Shown: piece by piece, positions 1-5,091 of the stretch | How the letters are laid out: each line of letters begins with the position of its first letter | Position numbering within the stretch: position 1 is the first letter of the stretch | From: Bacillota bacterium | GTDB lineage: Bacteria; Bacillota; Clostridia; Acetivibrionales; DSM-1351 | DNA length: 6,973 nucleotides | NCBI GenBank assembly: GCA_023436515.1 | Contig: JAEZIV010000291.1 | Location: 1 to 6,973 of the forward strand | Direction: 5' to 3' | Notes under the pieces: model-generated | Seen by the model: only the letters and a program-made list of their open reading frames with translations | Databases searched by the model: none | Told to the model about the DNA's origin: nothing | Program-made: the position numbers and the translations under genes

Positions 1-710
1 ACCAGCATATAGGAATTATATTTGTCAAATTCATTCCCGTTGAAATCACCAAAAAGCCTTTGCTTTTTAAAGCCGGCTGCCCTTACTGCCTCCACTAATT
101 CCTCCTGGAGCAGAGGGTAGAGGGGAACCTGATTTTCAAGGCTCACCCCTTCAACATTGAGTCTGGTTCTAAAGGTCATTATGTTATTAGCTTTATCATA
201 GTCATAATTACGTTCAAAGGTCAAGCCGGCGTTTTTATTTTCTATAGTAGGCAGATTTCTAACATCTCTCAATATTATTCTATCAAAATTAATTATCTGA
301 AGCACAAGGCTTCCCTCGTTTTCCAGGAGAGACTTTGTACTTGTGAGAAAATCTCGAATCTGTTGAAGGCTTTGCAGATGTACTATTGAATTACCTATGC
401 AGAAGGCCATGTTGAATCTAGCTGAAAGCTTCTGGTCCAGCTTGAGCATATCTGACTCAACAAGTGTAACACTACAGCCTTCAGCCTTGCTTTTATCCTC
501 AAGCTGCTCCAGCATTCTACCGTCAAGATCTGATGCTGTCATGTTGTAACCCATCCTACCAAGCTCCAGGGAATAGCCTCCTGTTCCGCAAGCTATATCA
601 AGAATGGCTTTTGGTGGATTGCCTGCAACCTCCTTCAGGAACCTCAGTTGTTCTTCTCCCACAGGGAATATAAGATCATAATACTTAGATATTTGCTGGT
701 AAAATCCCAT
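1..710 (-). CDS. Class I SAM-dependent methyltransferase, 3' end beyond the window
   Basis: Leftward gene with 236 codons visible and no stop before the left edge. The start is ATG at 708-710, with an AAAGGA ribosome binding site about 9 nt upstream. The protein begins MGFYQQISKYYD. It has a clear SAM-binding motif I at about residues 36-45 (ILDIACGTGG), an acidic motif II region (SDLDGRML, 60-67) and a later ESDML stretch (85-89) typical of Rossmann-fold methyltransferases. No membrane segment or signal peptide is seen, so it should be cytosolic. Since such enzymes are commonly about 240-250 residues, only a few residues are probably missing. It lies 49 bp downstream of trmB in the same direction with no terminator between them, so cotranscription is likely. 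The substrate cannot be read from the sequence: small-molecule, protein and RNA targets are all possible. The family call is firm and the substrate is unknown. Confidence 0.88.
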   Translation of the reverse strand, partial: MGFYQQISKYYDLIFPVGEEQLRFLKEVAGNPPKAILDIACGTGGYSLELGRMGYNMTASDLDGRMLEQLEDKSKAEGCSVTLVESDMLKLDQKLSARFNMAFCIGNSIVHLQSLQQIRDFLTSTKSLLENEGSLVLQIINFDRIILRDVRNLPTIENKNAGLTFERNYDYDKANNIMTFRTRLNVEGVSLENQVPLYPLLQEELVEAVRAAGFKKQRLFGDFNGNEFDKYNSYML

Positions 711-759
711 ACGTCACAATCCTTTAACTAAATAATAATATTACCGTGTCTTTCTATAT

Positions 760-1422
760 CTACCCTTTGTAAACTGCAATAAGAAACTTTATTTTTATTC
801 CCTGCTGGGAAAACATTATTTCGTGTTCAGTGGGAACATTTTGTTCGAAACCACTGGAATGAAGATCCTCAGTTCTATAAACTATTATAAACTCATTTTC
901 CTCAAAGTATTTAACTGACTCTCTAAACAGCTCATCATTGTCTGTTTTGAACCATATTTCCGAACCTTCCTTTAGAAAGGTCTTATATTTTACCAGCTGC
1001 TTTCCATGGGTAAGTCTCTTTTTTTTATAAGGGGACTTGGGCCATGGATTGCAAAAATTAATATATATCTTCTCTATGAAGTCAGGCGGAGCCAGCATAT
1101 TGTCAATTTGCTCAATATTTTGTGACATAAGCTTAATGTTTTTTATTTCCTCAATACCTGACATGGCATACTCGGCTTCAATCTTCCGTTTAGCAAGGCC
1201 CAGAACCTCGCTCTTGATATCTACGGCAATATAGTTTATTTGTTGATTGGCTGCAGCTACTTTGGAAATAAACCCACCCTTTCCGCAGCCTAACTCAAGA
1301 TGCATTGGGTTGTTGTTTGCGAATAGTTCCTGCCATTTGCCCTTCATTTCGGGCGGGTTGGCAATATAAAAAGGACATTGTGCCAATTCCGGTCTTGCCC
1401 ATGGTTTCCTTCTGAGTCTCAC
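760..1422 (-). CDS. trmB: tRNA (guanine-N7-)-methyltransferase TrmB
   Basis: The predicted enzyme transfers a methyl group from SAM to N7 of guanine 46 in the tRNA variable loop; it is cytosolic and in bacteria acts without a partner subunit. The 220-residue length is normal for the family. Visible marks are the N-terminal [13 protein letters not shown] typical of Firmicutes TrmB, motif [11 protein letters not shown] (42-51), an acidic D68 in AVDIKSE, the family block [19 protein letters not shown] (121-139), FKTDND (158-163) and the C-terminal PTEHEIMF (197-204). The start is GTG (1420-1422), chosen because AGGAGGG sits about 6 nt upstream and the protein then matches the family N-terminus. 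In the PWP block the common Asp before Pro-Trp-Pro is Asn125, and the usual KRHxKRR is SPYKKKR, a variant of the signature. It is the first gene of a probable operon with the downstream methyltransferase. A good promoter and a leader stem-loop lie upstream. Confidence 0.96.
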   Translation of the reverse strand: MRLRRKPWARPELAQCPFYIANPPEMKGKWQELFANNNPMHLELGCGKGGFISKVAAANQQINYIAVDIKSEVLGLAKRKIEAEYAMSGIEEIKNIKLMSQNIEQIDNMLAPPDFIEKIYINFCNPWPKSPYKKKRLTHGKQLVKYKTFLKEGSEIWFKTDNDELFRESVKYFEENEFIIVYRTEDLHSSGFEQNVPTEHEIMFSQQGIKIKFLIAVYKG

Positions 1423-1439
1423 TATAACCCTCCTGTTTT

Positions 1440-1482
1440 ATTGCAGCTCTGTACTATTTATTAAAGCTATTGAGCTGCCAAT
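1440..1482 (-). promoter_or_regulatory. Stem-loop in the trmB 5' leader
   Basis: GCAGCTC (1443-1449) and GAGCTGC (1472-1478) are perfect inverted copies. With one bulged base at 1479 the stem extends to 10 bp (ATTGCAGCTC against 1472-1482), around a 22-nt AT-rich loop. On the leftward transcript it lies between the predicted start site and the AGGAGGG ribosome binding site. No U-run follows it on either strand, so it does not look like an intrinsic terminator. It could stabilise the mRNA or affect translation; no known riboswitch is recognised. The repeat is seen directly and its role is inferred. Confidence 0.5.
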
Positions 1483-1498
1483 ATTCAATCTAAAAAAT

Positions 1499-1527
1499 AT
1501 TGTACAGTTAGTCAGGTTTCATGTCTA
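1499..1527 (-). promoter_or_regulatory. Predicted sigma-A promoter for trmB
   Basis: Read leftward, a TAGACA -35 box (1522-1527) and a TACAAT -10 box (1499-1504) are separated by exactly 17 nt. Each box matches consensus at five of six positions. The expected start near 1492 would give a leader of about 70 nt containing the stem-loop at 1440-1482. It is the best leftward promoter in the divergent spacer. Confidence 0.7.
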
Positions 1528-1661
1528 CAATAATTTGTACCCAAAAAGCCGTCAGACAAACTATATATTGAGCCGTAAACATATGGAGAAGGGTTAAGAA
1601 ATATTTCATTTTTCTGATATATCTTGCAAATATGGGCTGTATACTAATTATAGCTTAACAC

Positions 1662-1690
1662 TTGACTTTGCAAGGGGATGTTTGTACTCT
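1662..1690 (+). promoter_or_regulatory. Predicted sigma-A promoter for uppP
   Basis: TTGACT (1662-1667) and TACTCT (1685-1690) are separated by 17 nt. The -35 box is near consensus. The -10 box keeps only the key T1, A2 and T6. The start would fall near 1697, giving a leader of about 45 nt before uppP. The rest of the 320-bp divergent spacer (1423-1742) holds the trmB promoter and leader hairpin and no supportable gene. Confidence 0.5.
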
Positions 1691-1714
1691 ATTTAGGTAG
1701 AGATTTTATTAATA

Positions 1715-1738
1715 GGCCTGACATAGGCCGACGGAGGC
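1715..1738 (+). promoter_or_regulatory. Small leader hairpin next to the uppP ribosome binding site
   Basis: GGCCT (1715-1719) and AGGCC (1725-1729) can form a 5-bp stem with a 5-nt loop, four bases before the GGAGG ribosome binding site at 1733-1737. The same GCCT (1716-1719) can instead pair with AGGC (1735-1738), which overlaps that site, so two mutually exclusive foldings exist. ATAGGCC also occurs as a direct repeat (1712-1718, 1723-1729). The stems are short and regulation is only a possibility. Confidence 0.3.
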
Positions 1739-1742
1739 AATA

Positions 1743-2588
1743 ATGGACTTTTTACTATTTATACTTAAATCAATCTTATTAGGTATTGTTGAGGGTGTTA
1801 CCGAGTTTTTACCCGTATCCTCCACAGGTCACTTAAGGATTTTTCAAAATTTAATACACTTTGAAAGCACTAACGCAAATTATGTGAGCATGTATACATA
1901 CGTTATACAGCTTGGGGCAATACTGGCTGTTATAATTTTATACTGGAAAAAGATTAAGGATACGTTAATAAATTTTTTCCCGCAAAAGGTTGGATATGAG
2001 AAATCCGGTTTTAAGTTTTGGCTGATGATTGCCTTAGCTTGCGTTCCAGGAGCTGTTTTGGGCATACTTTTCGATGATCTTGCTGATCAATACCTGTCGG
2101 GGCCATATGTAATAGCTGCCGTCCTATTTCTAGGTGCCATTTGGATGATCTATGCGGAAAACAGATTCAGAAATAACAACCTTAGTAAGCAGAAACTCAG
2201 CGTTACACCAAAGCAGGCACTGATTATCGGAGCATTTCAATGCTTGGCTATAATACCCGGCATGTCACGTTCAGCATCTACTATAATAGGAGGTTGGGTC
2301 TCAGGTCTTTCAACTGTGGTAGCTGCCGAGTTCTCCTTCTTCCTTGCAATCCCTGTCATGGTTGGAATGAGTTTTCTAAAGATTTACAAGCTTGGGGGCT
2401 TCGGAGACTTAACCGGAACAGAGATTGCAGCCCTGATAGTTGGCTTCATAGTATCCTTTATTGTTGCGGTGGCAGTTATCAGTAAGTTTATAGCTTATCT
2501 GAAGAAAAAACCAATGAGAGGCTTCGCCTATTATAGAATGATATTTGCGGTAGTAGTAATCGCTGCAGGCCTGCTTAAAATGTTTTAA
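1743..2588 (+). CDS. uppP: Undecaprenyl-diphosphatase UppP/BacA
   Basis: The integral membrane enzyme converts undecaprenyl diphosphate to undecaprenyl phosphate, recycling the lipid carrier for peptidoglycan and other surface polymers; extra copies are known to raise bacitracin tolerance. Its 281 residues are close to the usual length. The first family motif is EGVTEFLPVSSTGH (17-30), with E17, E21, S27 and H30 at the same numbers I recall as important in the E. coli enzyme. The second is PGMSRSAST (172-180), with the catalytic-type Arg at 176. Several hydrophobic helices are evident, for example around 55-67, 92-110, 121-137, 195-213, 226-248 and 264-280. The C-terminal FAYYRM block is also typical. 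The ATG is preceded by GGAGG with a 5-nt spacer. It is apparently monocistronic: divergent from trmB, convergent with the next gene and followed by a terminator-like palindrome. Nothing in the sequence suggests loss of function. Confidence 0.97.
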   Translation: MDFLLFILKSILLGIVEGVTEFLPVSSTGHLRIFQNLIHFESTNANYVSMYTYVIQLGAILAVIILYWKKIKDTLINFFPQKVGYEKSGFKFWLMIALACVPGAVLGILFDDLADQYLSGPYVIAAVLFLGAIWMIYAENRFRNNNLSKQKLSVTPKQALIIGAFQCLAIIPGMSRSASTIIGGWVSGLSTVVAAEFSFFLAIPVMVGMSFLKIYKLGGFGDLTGTEIAALIVGFIVSFIVAVAVISKFIAYLKKKPMRGFAYYRMIFAVVVIAAGLLKMF

Positions 2589-2603
2589 TGAGCTTTAGAA
2601 ACC

Positions 2604-2678
2604 AAAACCATTGCTTTTGGGACCTCACCCTGTCAAGCAGACAAGGGAAGTGTGTTACCGTGGCAATGGTTTTTATTT
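2604..2678 (+). terminator. Large structured terminator in the uppP convergent spacer
   Basis: An 11-bp perfect inverted repeat, AAAACCATTGC (2604-2614) and GCAATGGTTTT (2663-2673), is followed by a T-rich tail up to 2678. The 48-nt interior is itself structured: CCCTGTC (2628-2634) pairs with GACA(A)GGG (2640-2647) around AAGCA, and GGGAC (2619-2623) can pair imperfectly with 2654-2659. It begins 15 bases after the uppP stop codon and fits an intrinsic terminator for uppP. Read leftward, the outer arm ends in GGTTTTGGTTTC, so weak termination of the convergent gene is also possible. The unusually long, folded loop is the odd part. The rest of the spacer, to 2762, shows only a TTAAGCTTAA palindrome (2701-2710) and a T-run. 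Confidence 0.6.
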
Positions 2679-2762
2679 TGCTCATATGCTTTCCCTTTGC
2701 TTAAGCTTAAATCTCGGTATTTTTTTATAGCATGCAGTCCAAACTCCGCTAAACCTTTTCGG

Positions 2763-4718
2763 TCACCACTTGAAGCCCTTGGGCTTTAACGGCTCCAGGT
2801 TTCCTCCATCAGGTTCGGGAGGGCTCTGAGTTATTCCTGAAACCGCCTTGTTTTCAAGGCTATATATAAAGTTTCCGCTTTGCCTGTTAAAATTGCTGTC
2901 TGTCCACTGGTAGTGCATTAATATTCTTTTACTGTCAGGTGACCATTCACAGGGCTGAAAATACGGATCGGGCCGATTTTCGTTCAACTTATAAGAAAAA
3001 CTCATTCCCAGCTTGGTAAACCTGTCATAGCCTGCCATTTCATTGTCCAGCATACTCACCAGCGTCTTTTTCTCAACATCCACTATGGAGGTATCAATCC
3101 AAATCCTTGCCAAACGTGTGATACAAAGCTTTTTGCTGTCAGGAGACCACTTGTATCCAAACTCCTGTCCCAGCAGGTCATACCTATTACTAAGGCTGTT
3201 CTTTTTAATATCATATATGAGTATATAAGAGTTACTGTCATAACCCCACTCATGTGAAACTGCGGCATACCTGCCATCAGGGGAAATTGAATCTGCAGCC
3301 ATATATTGCTCACCTGAAGCGTTTGTATACTTTTCAGGAATAAAATCCTCAAATTCAGCCTTCTTATTATTCCATTGTAAATAGTGTTTTTTCTTCCAGT
3401 CAGTGACGAAGCCATCAGTAAATATGGGCTCCTTTACGACTATTAGTCCATTTTCCAGCACATCGAACTTATAACTGCCATTTGTGTAAACACTATTTTG
3501 GGGTAGTTTATCAAACAAGTTTTCCGAAAGGCTCAGCAATTGCAGGTTGCAGGTACTGTAGCCCTGATAGGTAGTTGTGCCGGAATATAATAGATACGCC
3601 CTTTCCTTTTCATCCCATAAAAGCTTAAACTGGGCTTCATCGGCTATAAAGGACTTCTGTGTTATAAGCTTCAGCTTCTGCCTATCGTAAATTGCCGCTA
3701 CTGAGAAATCCAGCCCTGCCGCGTGAGGCATATCAAGGAATTTAAACAAAACAAGTAGTTCACTTTTCCCAAACCCTGTATAGCTTCCTTCATAAACAGA
3801 CCCAACTCTGATATTTTGGGGATTTTCGTCAAATACCCATTTTACTGTTTCATCAGATCTGTCCAGCCTGATTATTAATTCCCCACTATTTATGCTGCTG
3901 CCGCTTTTTGTTGTTATTATTTCGTTACTAATAAGGCCGACCTTATCAATGTTTAATCCACCAACTGCTGTGTCGTCTAAAGCATCAATAAACTGTCCGT
4001 CCTCCCATTTATAGCTCTTTTCCAGATATTTACCCTTCTCCATATCATAAACCGAGAACTTAATTCCGTTACCCTCGACTTTTTTAAAGCCAGTTGAGTA
4101 ATAGCCCTCAAACCTACTGCACAAAATCCCGTCGGGTTGATTTTCAACAGGTAGCCTTACAATTTCGCCATCGGCCTCAACCGAAAATATGTTATATGTA
4201 TTAAAGTTACCAGACACATACTGTCCTATAGTAAAATCCGGCTGCCCGTCATTGTTGTAGTCATCTGTTACAAGCGTGAAGGAGTCCCTGAATATAAGTG
4301 CCTCGGAATAGAACTGAGACAAATCATTGGAGTATAGTAGTTTATTATTTGAATCATAAACCTCCCCAACCAGATTGCCCTCATAATAATCAGTGCCATA
4401 AGGACCGGCCTCTCCATCAGTTATATGTTTCCCCCTTGTCATCAGCAGCTTCAAGCTAGCTTGCTTACTACCACTGCTATAGTCAGCGGTTGCCAACAAA
4501 AAGGGCTCCGATAAGGAGTTACCCTTCGATACTACCTCCGGGCTTGCCGAGGGATTTTTCACAAGCATTACTGCTGCAAAAATAGCAACAGTTAGCACTG
4601 CTAATCCGCACAAAAAGAAGGTCCACCTGAAATTAATTACCCTCTTTACTCTAGTATTAATATTACTCTTGCTTATAGTATTGATATCACTCTTGTTTAT
4701 GGAAGGTTTCTCAGTCAT
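2763..4718 (-). CDS. Membrane-anchored extracytoplasmic beta-propeller-like protein, function unknown
   Basis: A 651-residue protein I cannot assign to a named gene. The first 31 residues are polar and basic. One hydrophobic helix follows (about 32-53) without a lipobox cysteine, so the remaining ~600 residues should lie outside the membrane as a type II-like anchored protein. Residues 151-167 (TDDYNNDGQPDFTIGQY) contain a DxNxDGxxD loop like those of FG-GAP or dockerin-type calcium sites. The C-terminal third has TolB/PD40-like repeats: ISPDGRYAAVS (478-488), KWSPDSKKLCITR (523-535) and EWSPDSKRILMHY (591-603), each followed by strand-rich sequence. The tail is Pro-rich (QSPPEPDGG). The ATG at 4716-4718 has AAGGGG about 6 nt upstream. 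No partner gene is adjacent, and upstream lies a terminator for the small gene. A TATAAT (leftward, at 4796-4801) could be its -10 box, but I see no good -35. Binding or sensing at the cell surface is a guess; an enzymatic role is not excluded. Confidence 0.85.
   Translation of the reverse strand: MTEKPSINKSDINTISKSNINTRVKRVINFRWTFFLCGLAVLTVAIFAAVMLVKNPSASPEVVSKGNSLSEPFLLATADYSSGSKQASLKLLMTRGKHITDGEAGPYGTDYYEGNLVGEVYDSNNKLLYSNDLSQFYSEALIFRDSFTLVTDDYNNDGQPDFTIGQYVSGNFNTYNIFSVEADGEIVRLPVENQPDGILCSRFEGYYSTGFKKVEGNGIKFSVYDMEKGKYLEKSYKWEDGQFIDALDDTAVGGLNIDKVGLISNEIITTKSGSSINSGELIIRLDRSDETVKWVFDENPQNIRVGSVYEGSYTGFGKSELLVLFKFLDMPHAAGLDFSVAAIYDRQKLKLITQKSFIADEAQFKLLWDEKERAYLLYSGTTTYQGYSTCNLQLLSLSENLFDKLPQNSVYTNGSYKFDVLENGLIVVKEPIFTDGFVTDWKKKHYLQWNNKKAEFEDFIPEKYTNASGEQYMAADSISPDGRYAAVSHEWGYDSNSYILIYDIKKNSLSNRYDLLGQEFGYKWSPDSKKLCITRLARIWIDTSIVDVEKKTLVSMLDNEMAGYDRFTKLGMSFSYKLNENRPDPYFQPCEWSPDSKRILMHYQWTDSNFNRQSGNFIYSLENKAVSGITQSPPEPDGGNLEPLKPKGFKW
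4648..4695 (-). repeat. Imperfect 24-bp tandem duplication inside the propeller-protein gene
   Basis: Two adjacent 24-bp units, 4672-4695 and 4648-4671, are identical at 19 of 24 positions. In frame they encode KSDINTIS and KSNINTRV, in the cytoplasmic tail just before the membrane helix. Because the unit is eight codons the frame is kept. This looks like an old in-frame duplication. Confidence 0.7.
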
Positions 4719-4743
4719 AAATACCCCTTACAGCCTTATGTTT

Positions 4744-4797
4744 AAAAATATGGGTTAATTTGCTAAATCATATTTAAAGTTTATCAAATTAACCCAT
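4744..4797 (-). terminator. Intrinsic terminator of the 45-codon small gene
   Basis: ATGGGTTAATTTG (4750-4762) and CAAATTAACCCAT (4785-4797) form a perfect 13-bp stem. The 22-nt loop contains a further small TAAAT/ATTTA pair. Read leftward the stem is followed by ATTTTTAAA, giving a U-tract at 4744-4748, while rightward no U-run follows directly. It starts 15 bases after the small gene's stop and ends 25 bases before the start codon of the 651-codon gene, so it probably separates the two transcripts. The arm also overlaps the only TATAAT candidate for the downstream gene, so a dual role is possible. Confidence 0.7.
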
Positions 4798-4812
4798 TAT
4801 AGTAAAACCTTT

Positions 4813-4950
4813 TTATTCCTCAGCCGATGTTTCTTTACCAAATTTCGCCCTTGCACTTTCAGCCTGTGGATCATGCTTTATGTTTTTAGAGGGAAATGCT
4901 CCGTCCTTTTTCTTATCCATTGTTTTTTTACTTTTTTTATCCTTTGGCAT
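4813..4950 (-). CDS. Small, highly charged 45-residue protein (CPC_1213-like)
   Basis: An ORF of 45 codons plus TAA, translating from MPKDKKSKKTMDKKKDGAFP and ending in KFGKETSAEE. The ATG (4948-4950) follows a strong AAAAGGAG site about 6 nt upstream, and a terminator hairpin follows the stop, so this is a complete small transcription unit. The first 16 residues are extremely Lys-rich. The second half carries NIKHDPQAESARAKFG (23-38), which from memory resembles the conserved core of a small clostridial family named CPC_1213; its function is unknown to me. There is no hydrophobic segment, signal sequence or cysteine, so it is probably cytosolic and disordered; nucleic-acid binding through the Lys-rich part is only a guess. 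An internal Met at 11 is less likely as the start because it lacks such a site. Only a weak leftward promoter is visible (TTGAAT at 5007-5012, 18 nt, AATACT at 4983-4988). Confidence 0.78.
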   Translation of the reverse strand: MPKDKKSKKTMDKKKDGAFPSKNIKHDPQAESARAKFGKETSAEE

Positions 4951-5017
4951 ATTATTCTCCTTTTGTTTGTTCAATTTTAATTAGTATTTATCCTATTTGT
5001 GGTTTTATTCAAAGGGA

Positions 5018-5046
5018 TTGACATGCAACAATATATATCGTAAAAT
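5018..5046 (+). promoter_or_regulatory. Strong sigma-A promoter for the CoA-disulfide reductase gene
   Basis: A perfect TTGACA (5018-5023), a 17-nt spacer and TAAAAT (5041-5046, five of six) form the best promoter in the window. Transcription should start near 5053, leaving a leader of about 40 nt before the ATG at 5092. Confidence 0.82.
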
Positions 5047-5060
5047 CATAATATAATGAT
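5045..5060 (+). promoter_or_regulatory. Candidate operator overlapping the start site of the reductase gene
   Basis: ATCAT (5045-5049) and ATGAT (5056-5060) are inverted copies six bases apart. They overlap the end of the -10 box and the predicted start site, where a bound repressor would block transcription. The AT-rich composition faintly recalls PerR/Fur-type boxes but does not match them well enough to name a regulator. Inverted repeats this short arise by chance in AT-rich spacers. Confidence 0.25.
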
Positions 5061-5091
5061 ATATAAATCAGTATAATGGGAGGTCTTGGTT

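Noticed and set aside
1037..1234. 65-codon rightward ORF opposite trmB
   Set aside because: Fully antisense to a well-supported trmB with all its family motifs; no ribosome binding site and no recognisable protein.
1479..1502. CAATATT ... AATATTG inverted repeat near the trmB -10 box
   Set aside because: A 7-bp, nearly all AT repeat in an AT-rich spacer, expected by chance; no supporting context beyond overlap with the promoter.
1521..1571. 16-codon rightward ORF in the trmB-uppP spacer
   Set aside because: No ribosome binding site, very short and overlapping the leftward trmB promoter.
1880..2485. ORFs overlapping uppP in other frames (1880-2065 leftward, 2240-2485 rightward)
   Set aside because: They lie within the uppP frame, which has all catalytic motifs in place; neither has start signals or recognisable content.
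2701..2728. TTAAGCTTAA palindrome followed by a T-run, as a second uppP terminator
   Set aside because: The palindrome is all AT apart from its central GC and is separated from the T-run by about 9 bases, so it would not form a stable terminator stem.
3083..3415. 110-codon leftward ORF inside the 651-codon gene
   Set aside because: Same strand but a different frame from the propeller gene, whose repeats SPDGRYAA and SPDSKK run through it; the alternative product shows no coherent domain.
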